Shown here: positions 1 to 7,785 of the stretch, piece after piece
Layout: every line of letters begins with the position of its first letter
Numbering within the stretch: the stretch's first letter is position 1
Origin: Actinoplanes lutulentus
GTDB taxonomy: Bacteria > Actinomycetota > Actinomycetes > Mycobacteriales > Micromonosporaceae
Length of the DNA stretch: 64,000 nt
Assembly: GCF_003259845.1 (NCBI RefSeq)
Contig: NZ_QLMJ01000028.1
Location: forward strand, 1-64,000
Direction of reading: 5' to 3'
Notes under the pieces: generated by a model
Told to the model about the DNA's origin: nothing
Seen by the model: only the letters and a program-made list of their open reading frames with translations
Databases searched by the model: none
Translations under genes and position numbers: made by a program

Positions 1-19
1 AAACCTGGGTGTCAGTCAT
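1..19 (-). CDS. 5' end of a minus-strand gene running off the left edge
   Basis: An ATG on the minus strand at 19-17 opens a frame reading M-T-D-T-Q-V before the window ends. A good ribosome-binding site (AAAGGAAC on the minus strand, about 6 nt upstream) supports the start, and a perfect 7-bp inverted repeat lies just upstream at 32-55. That layout is typical of a self-regulating TetR-type repressor facing its target gene, but only six codons are visible, so the family is inference. Confidence 0.4.
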
Positions 20-31
20 GCGCGTTCCTTT

Positions 32-55
32 GTTAGTGGTTGACCTATCACTAAC
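32..55. promoter_or_regulatory. Palindromic operator candidate at left edge
   Basis: GTTAGTG at 32-38 and CACTAAC at 49-55 form a perfect 7-bp inverted repeat with a 10-nt spacer. It sits 13 nt upstream of the minus-strand ATG at 19, so it would cover the promoter of that gene and of anything transcribed rightward. The size and TTAGTG/CACTAA arms look like TetR-family operators; the binding protein is not identified. Confidence 0.5.
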
Positions 56-174
56 GTACCGGGTGGTGTCCCAGCTGGGAAGCGCGAGCCCGGTGGGCCT
101 TCTCACCGGCTCGTACCCTTGGCACGCAGGAGTTTGGACGCTCTGCGGACCCGTAATCGGCGGGGCGGCAGGTG

Positions 175-394
175 TACGGTCATCGTGTCGCCCGAGACCC
201 CGGTGGTGTATTCGTCCCCGCCGGCCGAGCGCGGCCATCTTCGAGAAGCAGCGAGGCAACCAGGCCGCGACCGAGTTCGTGGAGATGCCGGGCCGGGGCC
301 ATTCGCTGACGATCGACCACGGCTGCGAGAGGTCGCCGAGACCGCGCTCGCCTTCGTCAAGCGCCTCACCTGCTTTCCGCGTGGCGGGGACTGA
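175..394 (+). pseudogene. Decayed C-terminus of an alpha/beta-hydrolase
   Basis: In one frame the DNA encodes IFEKQRGNQAATEFVEMPGR followed by GHSLTID, the region around the catalytic His (GHSLTID) of alpha/beta-hydrolases. Directly after GHSLTIDHG the expected continuation, W-REVAETALAFVKRLT, is found one frame over: the codon TGG seems to have lost one G near 325. No nucleophile elbow or upstream core is present, so only about 70 residues survive. The fragment lies beside a TetR-like operator, and hydrolases of this type are often controlled by a divergent TetR, so the gene may have been the original target of that regulator. Confidence 0.55.
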
Positions 395-449
395 GTCGCG
401 GCTGTTGCGGGTACTGGTAGGCGTCACACCATCGAACCTGAGGACCCCC

Positions 450-1418
450 ATGGACACAGCGCTGCGCTCAGCCGTCGTCGTCAACCCGGTGAAGGTTCCC
501 GACCTGGATGAACTGCGCCAGACCATCACCGAAGCGCTCGCCGCGGCAGGCTGGCCCGAGCCGATGTGGCTGGAGACCACCGTGGAGGATCCGGGCGCCG
601 GCCAGGCTGCCCAGGCCGCTCGGGACGGCGCCGAGGTGGTCTTCGCCTGTGGTGGGGACGGCACCGTGATGGCGTGCGTCTCCGCACTGGCCGGCACCGA
701 CGTGGCGCTCGCCGTGCTGCCGGCCGGTACCGGCAACCTGCTGGCCGCGAACCTCGGGCTCAGCGGTGACCTCGCCACCGGGATCGAGGTCGTTCTGCAG
801 GGCGGCCGGCGGCGCATCGACGTCGGCTGCGTCGGTGACCAGAGCTTCGCGGTGATGGCGGGCATGGGCTTCGACGCGAAGATGCTGGACGCGACAAACG
901 ACACCGCGAAGAAGCACGTCGGCTGGCTCGCCTACGTCGCCGGGGCGGCCCAGCACCTGCGCGACCGGCCGATGCGGGTCACGATCTCGCTCGACGGTGG
1001 ACCGGCGTTCACCCGGCGCCCGCGTACGGTGATCGTCGGCAACGTCGGCCGGCTCCAGGGCGGGATGCGGCTGCTCCCGGACGCCCAGCCGGACGACGGC
1101 AAGCTCGACGTCGCGGTGCTCAGCCCCCGCAACCTGCGGCACTGGCTCGCGCTCGCCTGGGGAGTGCTGCGCCGCACCGGCGCGGTCGCGCGGATGGAGA
1201 CGTTCACCGCCTCCACCGTGGAGATCCGCAGCAACCGGGCCCAGCCGCGCCAGCTCGACGGTGACCTGATCGACCCCGGCAAGGAACTGCTGGTGTCGGT
1301 ACGGCCGCAGGCGCTGCTGCTGTGCGTGCCGCAACCGGAGAACGCCGCGGACCTCGCCCACGACGCCGGCGCGGTCTCCCGCGACGCCGACGAGATCCGC
1401 GAGGTCACCAGCGCCTGA
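450..1418 (+). CDS. Diacylglycerol kinase-family (YegS/LCB5) lipid kinase
   Basis: The 322-residue protein belongs to the DAGK catalytic superfamily, which phosphorylates diacylglycerol or a related lipid with ATP at the inner membrane face. The nucleotide-binding GGDGT motif is at about residues 68-72 and is followed by PAGTGNLLAANL at 91-102, the family's second signature. The C-terminal beta-sandwich half contains the D-G-K-L-D motif and an LDGD motif. I chose ATG 450 because GAGGA lies 5 nt upstream; the open frame continues to position 9 but that part is the hydrolase remnant. It is monocistronic between that remnant and a convergent EAL gene. The lipid substrate cannot be told from sequence. 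Confidence 0.85.
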   Translation: MDTALRSAVVVNPVKVPDLDELRQTITEALAAAGWPEPMWLETTVEDPGAGQAAQAARDGAEVVFACGGDGTVMACVSALAGTDVALAVLPAGTGNLLAANLGLSGDLATGIEVVLQGGRRRIDVGCVGDQSFAVMAGMGFDAKMLDATNDTAKKHVGWLAYVAGAAQHLRDRPMRVTISLDGGPAFTRRPRTVIVGNVGRLQGGMRLLPDAQPDDGKLDVAVLSPRNLRHWLALAWGVLRRTGAVARMETFTASTVEIRSNRAQPRQLDGDLIDPGKELLVSVRPQALLLCVPQPENAADLAHDAGAVSRDADEIREVTSA

Positions 1419-1433
1419 CCGGGCTCGGCAGGG

Positions 1434-2690
1434 TCAGTTCCGGGTGAGGCGGCCGACCATGGAGTGCGCGGCGGCGGTGACCAGCGCACGGTCGTACGTG
1501 ACGGCGAACGCGAACTGCCGGTCGGCATCCGTGCCGGTGTCGCCGAGATCGCGGGCGATCAGCGCCGCCGCGGTATGGGCGCCGAGCACCACGACGGTCC
1601 ATTCGCTGGACAGCGGATCGTCGGCGGTGAGGTGGCCTCCGCGTACCCCAGGGGCTGGTTCTGAAGTGATGTCCACACCCAGCGCGGCGACGAACGGCAG
1701 GTGAGCGGCGAGCGTGGTGAAGCGCCGGCTCGTGGCCGGGCGGAAGAACCGGGCGTGCTCGAAGGCGGCGAGCAGGACCGGGGACACGGAGGCATGCAGC
1801 GCCATAAGCTCCAGGGTCTTCGACAGCGGGACGAGCAGATGCTTGGGCGCGTGCCGGATGCGATGGCCGGCACCGACCAGCTCGAACGGCGTGGCGCGCA
1901 GGGCCGCCCCGATCGGGCGGGCCGTGAACCGTTCGGGGCGAAACGTCGAGGGCGGGAACCGGCGCTCGCCGCGGCTCCACAGCCAGCCCTGGCCGAGGGT
2001 GGCTCCCAGGACCAGCGCCCGGGTCAGGTCGTCCGGCGTCTCGATGCCCTCGGCGACCACCTCGGCGCCGGCCTGCTCGGCGTAGGCACGCACCGCTCCG
2101 GCGACGGCGACGGTGGCCGGGTCCTTGACCGTACGCAGGAGTTTCAGGTCGAGTTTGACGACCTCCGGGCGCAGCAGCGGAATGAACGCGAGGGATTCCG
2201 GGTGGACTCCGACGTCGTCCAGAGCGATGGCACAACCGGCGGCGCGGAGCTGTTCGGCGCCGGTCAGCACCGCGGCGAGATCCTCGGCGAGAGCGCGCTC
2301 GGTGATCTCGACGACCACCTGGACGTGGCCGGCGCGAGCGGCAAGTGCCTCCAGGACGACGTCCAGCCGCTGCGTCAGCGTCGTGGGTTCGAGGTTGACG
2401 AACAGGGTGACCGGCCGGCCCTGCGACATGTCGGCGGCATCCCGCAGCGACGCCCGCAGTGACGCACGTTCCAGGTCGGCGAGCCGGCCGGTGGTGCGGG
2501 CGGCGTCCAGCAGCGCGAGCGGGGACTGCAGGCCGGTGCCGGCCGGTCCCCGCAGCAACGCTTCGAAAGCCAGCACCGTTCCGGTGTCGACGTCGACGAA
2601 CGGCTGGTAGACGCAGTGCAGAGCACCCTCACGCAGCACGTCGTCAAGGGCGACGGCATGGCGCATGTCCATGGCACTCACAAGCCACAT
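1434..2690 (-). CDS. EAL-domain c-di-GMP phosphodiesterase with C-terminal DICT domain
   Basis: The first ~250 residues form an EAL domain. All key positions are visible: E in FEALLRG, N in FVNLEP, E in VEITERA, DD in LDDVG, K in VKLDLK, E in AEGIET and Q in LGQGWLW, so hydrolysis of cyclic di-GMP to pGpG is expected. The remaining ~150 residues match the DICT sensory domain found next to diguanylate cyclases and two-component proteins. No GGDEF or transmembrane segment is present, so the protein should be a soluble dedicated phosphodiesterase. It converges with the lipid kinase. No strong Shine-Dalgarno precedes the ATG at 2690; ATG 2672 or GTG 2681 are possible alternatives. Confidence 0.85.
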   Translation of the reverse strand: MWLVSAMDMRHAVALDDVLREGALHCVYQPFVDVDTGTVLAFEALLRGPAGTGLQSPLALLDAARTTGRLADLERASLRASLRDAADMSQGRPVTLFVNLEPTTLTQRLDVVLEALAARAGHVQVVVEITERALAEDLAAVLTGAEQLRAAGCAIALDDVGVHPESLAFIPLLRPEVVKLDLKLLRTVKDPATVAVAGAVRAYAEQAGAEVVAEGIETPDDLTRALVLGATLGQGWLWSRGERRFPPSTFRPERFTARPIGAALRATPFELVGAGHRIRHAPKHLLVPLSKTLELMALHASVSPVLLAAFEHARFFRPATSRRFTTLAAHLPFVAALGVDITSEPAPGVRGGHLTADDPLSSEWTVVVLGAHTAAALIARDLGDTGTDADRQFAFAVTYDRALVTAAAHSMVGRLTRN

Positions 2691-2747
2691 TTCGGCAATA
2701 CGATGAGGTTGCTGAGTGCCGTGGGCCGCCTGACCGCGGGCGCCGGT

Positions 2748-3248
2748 CTACTCGACGACGGCGTCGAGGCGCGGCAGCCGCCGGCGCCTCTCCTCCTCAT
2801 CGTCGAAGTTCCAGAACACGCCCAGCTGCGGGTAGCCCGCGGTGTCCGCCGGCGCGTGGCCGGTCCGGTCCCAGTAGACGCTGTTCGCCACCCCGAACAT
2901 GTCTTCTGCCTCGAGATCCAGCCCTTCCCGCACCGCAGGCACGTCGGCGAGGGTGTCCGGATCGTCCACCGCCCGCTCGAACACGTCGCGCCCCTGCGCC
3001 ATCAGCCAGCCCCGGAAATACTCGAATCCGTCGTCCGAACAGCCGCCGTTGATCAGATAGGCGGCACCCCACAGATCCACCCGGTAGGACCGCGCCCGCA
3101 ACTCCCACTCCGCACGCGCCAGCGCGGCAACCTCGTCAAGGGATAGCTCATCGAGCAGCTCCCGCGCCCGTTGCCCCACCGAATCCGCGTCGGCCGGATC
3201 TCCTGCCGAAGCTCGCGCCGCTTCGACCAGCTCCCAGAATTTCTGCAC
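2748..3248 (-). CDS. DUF4240 domain protein
   Basis: The 166-residue product begins with QKFWELVEAAR and contains a W-G-A-A-Y-L-I-N-G-G-C-SDD segment followed by F-R-G-W-L-M-A-Q-G, the pattern of DUF4240 proteins of unknown function. It is soluble, acidic and lacks a signal peptide. GTG 3248 is chosen because AAGGG lies 7 nt upstream and the family usually begins immediately before the F-W motif; GTG 3254 is the alternative. It lies downstream of the GntR regulator on the same strand but with a gap of about 100 nt, so a functional link is not implied. Confidence 0.75.
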   Translation of the reverse strand: MQKFWELVEAARASAGDPADADSVGQRARELLDELSLDEVAALARAEWELRARSYRVDLWGAAYLINGGCSDDGFEYFRGWLMAQGRDVFERAVDDPDTLADVPAVREGLDLEAEDMFGVANSVYWDRTGHAPADTAGYPQLGVFWNFDDEEERRRRLPRLDAVVE

Positions 3249-3351
3249 GCTCACGCCCTTACGGTACGGGCGTAGCAGCGCGCGCGGCCGCGACGCCGAA
3301 GGCAGGGGCGCCGCCGAGAAGACCTGCGGCTTGACCCGCTCGGCGTCTTTG

Positions 3352-4023
3352 CTACGACTTTTCCTGCGTGAACGCGACCAGGTGGCGGTCGCGCGCCTGG
3401 TTGAGGTGGTGGCGCATCGTGGCCTCGGCCCGGTCGGCGTCCTGGTCCGCGATGGCGTCGGCCAGGTCGCGGTGCTCCTGGTGGGTGACCCCGGTGTGTG
3501 CGTACGGGAAATAGCGCCGGTGCAGATGCAGATGGGCATGCAGCCGGGTGAACGCGTCCAGCAACAGCGGACTGCCCGACGCCTCCACCACCAGCTGATG
3601 CAGCTGCGCGTCCTGGGCGGTGAAGGCGGCGTGCCACGCCTGGTCGTCGCCGTTGTCGAGGGCGGCGCCGCCCGCCTGCGCCACCAGCGACGAACGCTGG
3701 GCGGCGGTGGCGTGGGAAGCGGCTCGGCGGGCGGCGGCGCATTCCAGCAGCAGGCGCATGTCGAACAGGTCGGCGAACTCCTCGCGGGTCAGCAGCGGGC
3801 TGACCGTGTAGCCGGCGAGCGCGCGTTTGCGGACCAGCCCTTCGGACTCCAGCCGGGCAAGGGCCTCACGCACAGGCGTGGGGGAGACCTCCAGCTCGCG
3901 GGCGAGGCCGTCGATGTTGAGGCGGTCGCCGGGGGCGAGGCTGTGCTCCAGGACTGCCGACCGCAGCGTCTCGTAGACGTCGTCGCCGAGGGTCGAACGC
4001 TTCACGCTGCGAAACGACGTCAT
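3352..4023 (-). CDS. GntR/FCD (FadR-subfamily) regulator of the adjacent sugar-acid operon
   Basis: The 223-residue protein has an N-terminal winged helix (recognition region VSPTPVREALARLESEGLV at ~45-63) and a C-terminal all-helical FCD domain. The FCD metal/ligand ligands look present (D-A-Q-L-H in the middle and two later His). FCD regulators typically bind sugar acids or other carboxylates and repress catabolic genes. The gene is divergent from the fucose-type operon at 4102 and a perfect 14-bp palindrome lies between them. The ATG at 4023 has AGGAG 7 nt upstream; the longer open frame upstream is not coding. The likely inducer is a pathway intermediate such as L-fuconate, which is inference. 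Confidence 0.85.
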   Translation of the reverse strand: MTSFRSVKRSTLGDDVYETLRSAVLEHSLAPGDRLNIDGLARELEVSPTPVREALARLESEGLVRKRALAGYTVSPLLTREEFADLFDMRLLLECAAARRAASHATAAQRSSLVAQAGGAALDNGDDQAWHAAFTAQDAQLHQLVVEASGSPLLLDAFTRLHAHLHLHRRYFPYAHTGVTHQEHRDLADAIADQDADRAEATMRHHLNQARDRHLVAFTQEKS

Positions 4024-4066
4024 GGGGTTGACTCCTGCCGAAACCGAAGGGTAATCATCTACGAAA

Positions 4067-4080
4067 GATCCTATAGGATC
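4067..4080. promoter_or_regulatory. Operator candidate for the divergent GntR/FCD regulator
   Basis: GATCCTATAGGATC is a perfect 14-bp palindrome in the 78-nt gap between the regulator start (4023) and the operon start (4102). It is flanked on both sides by ACGAAA. The position, 22 nt upstream of the operon start codon, fits repression by promoter occlusion. ATCC-TATA-GGAT type sites are in line with FCD-type GntR operators, but the assignment rests on position and symmetry only. Confidence 0.6.
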
Positions 4081-4101
4081 CACGAAACATGAGGGAGGGC
4101 C

Positions 4102-5187
4102 GTGCCTGTCATCACCGGTGCCGAGGCGTACCTGGTCGATCTCGAGGTCGAGACCGTGCGCACCGACGCTCTCCAGACATTCATCAAACAAGAGACCATT
4201 TTCGTACGCGTAACGACCGACGACGGTGGTGAAGGCGTCGGATACAGCTACACGATCGGCACGGGTGGCACCGCGGTGCTCGCTCTGCTCCGCGACAACC
4301 TCCTCGACAGGCTTCCGGGGCAGGACCCGCGACGGATCGAGGCGATCTGGCGTGACCTGTTCCTGACGACGAAGGCGACGACCGTCGGCGCCATCACCTC
4401 CCTCGCGCTGGCCGCGATCGACACCGCGCTGTGGGACTGGCGGTGCCGCGCCGCCGGTCAGCCGTTGTGGCTGCTCGCGGGTGGTGCGAAGGACCGGATC
4501 CCGCTCTATGACACCGAGGGTGGCTGGCTGCACCTCGACACCGAGGAGCTCGTCGCCGGCGCCCGCGCCAGCCGGGCCGCGGGCTGGCCGGGCATCAAGA
4601 TGAAGGTGGGCCGCACCCCGGCGCAGGACGCCGAGCGGCTCGCCGCCGTGCGCGACGCGGTCGGACCGGACTTCGACGTGATGCTCGACGCGAACCAGTC
4701 ACTGACCGCCGCGGACGCGATCCGCCGGGCCCGGCTGCTGGAACGCTACGACCCGTACTGGTTCGAGGAGCCGCTGCCGGCCGAGGACGTGGCCGGGCAC
4801 GAGCAGCTGTCACGAGCGACGTCGATCCCGGTCGCGGTCGGCGAGTCGATGTACGCCCCCGGCCAGTTCGCCGAATACATCCGGCGCGGCGCGGCCGGGG
4901 TGATCCAGGTGGACGTGGCCCGGATTGGCGGCATCACGCCGTGGCTCAAGGTCGCCCACCTGGCCGAGGCCGCCAACGTGCCGGTCTGCCCGCACTTCCT
5001 GATGGAGCTGCACGTCAGCCTGTGCTGCGCGGTGCCGAACAGCCGATACCTCGAACACATCCCGCAGCTGCGTGCGATCACCCGCAGCGAGATCACGATC
5101 GTCGACGGCCAGGCGCTCGCCCCGGCGACGCCGGGTCTGGGCATCGATTGGGATCACGACGCGATCGATGACCGGAGGATCGCATGA
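4102..5187 (+). CDS. Mandelate racemase/enolase-superfamily sugar-acid enzyme
   Basis: The 361-residue protein has the N-terminal capping domain and TIM barrel of the enolase superfamily. The active-site set is that of the mandelate racemase subgroup: K166-x-K168 (IKMKVG), metal ligands D196 (LDANQ), E222/E223 (FEEP) and E248 (GES), and the D271-H298 dyad (H in VCPHFL). Members of this subgroup dehydrate or epimerise sugar acids. It is the first gene of the fucose-type operon and overlaps the next by 4 nt (ATGA). As the operon has its own L-fuconate dehydratase, this enzyme may take a second acid sugar or a lactone. The GTG start follows a GGGAGGG ribosome-binding site. Confidence 0.8.
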   Translation: MPVITGAEAYLVDLEVETVRTDALQTFIKQETIFVRVTTDDGGEGVGYSYTIGTGGTAVLALLRDNLLDRLPGQDPRRIEAIWRDLFLTTKATTVGAITSLALAAIDTALWDWRCRAAGQPLWLLAGGAKDRIPLYDTEGGWLHLDTEELVAGARASRAAGWPGIKMKVGRTPAQDAERLAAVRDAVGPDFDVMLDANQSLTAADAIRRARLLERYDPYWFEEPLPAEDVAGHEQLSRATSIPVAVGESMYAPGQFAEYIRRGAAGVIQVDVARIGGITPWLKVAHLAEAANVPVCPHFLMELHVSLCCAVPNSRYLEHIPQLRAITRSEITIVDGQALAPATPGLGIDWDHDAIDDRRIA

Positions 5188-6137
5188 ATCCCACCGAGAA
5201 AGTGCACATCGGCAAAGCGGCAGCGACCCGTCTTGGTCTGGGGCTGGCACCGCTGGGCGGATTGTTCGAACCGGTCGGCGACGAACAGGCCAGGCAAACC
5301 ATGGAACGAGCCTGGGAACTGGGGTTGCGGCTCTTCGACGTGGCACCGCTTTACGGCAACGGCCTCGCCGAAAAGAGGGGCGGCGCTGCCCTGAAAGGCA
5401 AACCGCGCGACGAGTTCACGCTGTCCACGAAGGTCGGCCGCCTGCTGCGCGGCGGGGGAGAGGACACCCAGAGGATCTGGGCCGAGCCCACCGACGTGAC
5501 CCCGGTTTTCGACTTCAGTGGCGACGGCGTTCGTAGGTCGTACGAAGAAAGCCTTTGCCGTTTGGGTCTTGAAACCGCCGACATCCTGCACCTGCACGAC
5601 CCGGACGATCACCTCGGCCAAGCCGTCGCCGAGGCGCTGCCCGCCCTCGTCGAACTGCGCGAGCAGGGCCGGATCACAGCGGTCTCCGCCGGGATGAACC
5701 AGGCGAAGGCGCTCACCGATCTGGTCCGCACCGGGCTGCTGGACGCGGTGCTGCTGGCCGGCCGGTACACGCTGCTCGACCAGTCCGGCGGCGCCGAGCT
5801 GCTGCCCCTGTGCCAGCAAAAGGGGGTCGCGGTGATCGCCGCCGGGGTCTTCAACTCCGGGCTGCTCGCCGATCCGCGCCCGGGCGCCCGCTACGACTAT
5901 CTGCCGGCCGACGCCGCGCTGCTTCAGAAAGCGCTCGCCATCAAAGACGTGTGCGATCGCCATGGCGTGCCGCTGCGGGCCGCCGCGATCCAGTTCCCGG
6001 CCGAACACCCCGCGGTCACCTGCGTGCTCGTCGGCGCGCGAAGCCCGGCGGAGGTGGAGGACGCCGTGCTGATGGCGGCCGTGCCGATCCCCGCCGAACT
6101 GTGGAGCGACCTGCGAGAAGAAGGACTGATCACGTGA
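5184..6137 (+). CDS. Aldo/keto reductase, L-fucose (D-threo-aldose) 1-dehydrogenase type
   Basis: The 317-residue protein is an aldo/keto reductase of the D-threo-aldose 1-dehydrogenase group, which oxidises L-fucose (also D-arabinose or L-galactose) to the 1,5-lactone with NAD(P)+. The catalytic tetrad is visible as D52 and Y57 (FDVAPLYG), K83 (STKVG) and H138 (LHLHDPD). It overlaps the genes on both sides by 4 nt, so it is co-translated with the lactonase that would open its product. It would catalyse the first step of the pathway. Substrate specificity is assigned from the operon; the fold alone only gives the AKR family. Confidence 0.82.
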   Translation: MNPTEKVHIGKAAATRLGLGLAPLGGLFEPVGDEQARQTMERAWELGLRLFDVAPLYGNGLAEKRGGAALKGKPRDEFTLSTKVGRLLRGGGEDTQRIWAEPTDVTPVFDFSGDGVRRSYEESLCRLGLETADILHLHDPDDHLGQAVAEALPALVELREQGRITAVSAGMNQAKALTDLVRTGLLDAVLLAGRYTLLDQSGGAELLPLCQQKGVAVIAAGVFNSGLLADPRPGARYDYLPADAALLQKALAIKDVCDRHGVPLRAAAIQFPAEHPAVTCVLVGARSPAEVEDAVLMAAVPIPAELWSDLREEGLIT

Positions 6138-6961
6138 TCATCGACGCGCACCATCACCTGTGGACCGCCGGCTATCCGTGGCTTCAGGACCCGTCGCTGG
6201 AACGGATCCGCCGCGACTACACCGTTGAGGACTTGACGGAAGTGATCGGCAACGCGGGCGTCGACCGTACCCTCTTGATCGAAGCCGGAAGGTGCGACGC
6301 TGCCGAGACCACCTCGTTCCTGCGCATCGCGCAGGAGACGCCGGAGATAGCCGGCGTCGTCGGCTGGGCGAGCCTGACCGATCCGGATCTGGCCGCGACC
6401 ATCGAACGGTACCGGAGCGGTCCCGGCGGACACCTGCTCGTGGGCATCCGTGACCAGGCACAGGCCGAGGCCGACGATCATCTGGACCGGCCGGACGTGC
6501 GCGCAGGACTCGCCACGATCGCCGCATCCGGGCTGGTCAACGAACTGGTGGTCCGCACCGCGCAGCTGCCGTCGGTCGCGCGGGCCGCCGCCGTGCTGCC
6601 GGAGTCCACGTTCGTCCTCGACCACCTCGGCAAGCCGGCGATCGCCGCCGGGGGATTCGAGCGGTGGCGCGATCTGATCACTCCGGTCGCTGCCCGGCCC
6701 AACGTCGTGGCCAAGCTTTCCGGCCTCGTCACCGAAGCGGATTGGGCGACCTGGACCCCTGCCGATCTGCAGCCCTATGTCGAAACGGCCGTCGCACTGT
6801 TCGGCACGAGCCGGCTGATGTTCGGCTCGGACTGGCCCGTGCTCACCCTCGCGGCCACCTATCACCAGGTCAAGGACGCCCTGACCGCGCTGCTCGGCGG
6901 ACTGCCGGCCGACGTCTTCGGCGGCACCGCCATCAACACCTACCACTTGGAGCTGACGTGA
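6134..6961 (+). CDS. Amidohydrolase-2 family lactonase (L-fuconolactonase type)
   Basis: The 275-residue TIM-barrel protein starts at GTG 6134 inside the stop of the previous gene. It carries the amidohydrolase signatures DAHHHLW at residues 4-10, the barrel histidine in DHLGKP, and the catalytic aspartate in FGSDWPV. Family members in fucose and rhamnose operons hydrolyse L-fucono- or L-rhamnono-lactone to the free acid. The place after the aldose dehydrogenase and before the diketo-acid hydrolase and fuconate dehydratase agrees with step two of L-fucose oxidation. 2-Pyrone-4,6-dicarboxylate hydrolase is the main alternative in this family and does not suit the context. Confidence 0.82.
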   Translation: MIIDAHHHLWTAGYPWLQDPSLERIRRDYTVEDLTEVIGNAGVDRTLLIEAGRCDAAETTSFLRIAQETPEIAGVVGWASLTDPDLAATIERYRSGPGGHLLVGIRDQAQAEADDHLDRPDVRAGLATIAASGLVNELVVRTAQLPSVARAAAVLPESTFVLDHLGKPAIAAGGFERWRDLITPVAARPNVVAKLSGLVTEADWATWTPADLQPYVETAVALFGTSRLMFGSDWPVLTLAATYHQVKDALTALLGGLPADVFGGTAINTYHLELT

Positions 6962-7785
6962 AGTATCTGCGAGTCGGGCCCGCCGGGCAGGAGCGGCCGA
7001 TCGCCGAGAGCGGCGGCCGGTTCTACGACCTGTCCGCGGTGACCGGCGACATCACCGGCGCGTTCCTCGCCGCCGGCGGTGTCGCGTCGGTCGAGGGCCT
7101 GTCCGAAATTGATATCAGCGGCCAGCGCCGTGGTGCTCCGATCGCCCGGCCCGGCGTGGTGCTCTGCGTCGGGCAGAACTACGCCGCGCACGCCGCCGAG
7201 TCCGGCGCCGAGCCACCCCAGACGCCGATCATGTTCTACAAGGCGCCCAACACGATCGTCGGCCCGGACGACGACGTGCTGATCCCGCGCGGCTCGCAGC
7301 GCACCGACTGGGAGGTCGAACTCGGCGTCGTGATCGGACGCACCGCGCGCTATCTGGACTCGCCCGCCGACGCCGCCGCGCACATCGCCGGATACGTGCT
7401 GTCCAACGACGTGTCCGAGCGCGCCTTCCAGCTCGACCAGTCCGGCGGACAGTGGTCCAAGGGCAAGTCCTGCGAGACGTTCAACCCGCTCGGTCCGTTT
7501 CTGGTCACTCCCGACGAGGTGCCCGGCCCGCTGCGGCTGCGCAGCTGGGTCAACGGCGCACCGCGGCAGGACTCCAGCACCGCCGACATGATCTTCGGCG
7601 TCGACTACCTGATCTGGCACCTCTCGCAGTACACCGTGCTGGAACCGGGCGACCTGATCAACACCGGCACACCGGAGGGGGTCGCGCTCTCCGGCCGCTT
7701 CCCCTACCTCGCCGCCGGCGACGTGGTCGAGATCGAGATCGACGGCCTCGGCCGCCAGCGCAGCATCATCCGGGGCGCTTCATGA
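6958..7785 (+). CDS. FAH-family hydrolase (2,4-diketo-3-deoxy-L-fuconate hydrolase type)
   Basis: The 275-residue protein is of the fumarylacetoacetate hydrolase fold. The metal ligands appear as E119-x-E121 (WEVELG) and D151 (SNDVSER), with K-S-C-E-T-F and N-T-G-T-P-E-G further on. In the non-phosphorylating L-fucose pathway this enzyme splits 2,4-diketo-3-deoxy-L-fuconate into pyruvate and L-lactate, the last step. The GTG start at 6958 overlaps the stop of the lactonase gene and its own stop overlaps the fuconate dehydratase ATG. An acylpyruvase or ureidoglycolate-lyase-like activity is possible by fold, but the operon argues against it. Confidence 0.82.
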   Translation: MKYLRVGPAGQERPIAESGGRFYDLSAVTGDITGAFLAAGGVASVEGLSEIDISGQRRGAPIARPGVVLCVGQNYAAHAAESGAEPPQTPIMFYKAPNTIVGPDDDVLIPRGSQRTDWEVELGVVIGRTARYLDSPADAAAHIAGYVLSNDVSERAFQLDQSGGQWSKGKSCETFNPLGPFLVTPDEVPGPLRLRSWVNGAPRQDSSTADMIFGVDYLIWHLSQYTVLEPGDLINTGTPEGVALSGRFPYLAAGDVVEIEIDGLGRQRSIIRGAS

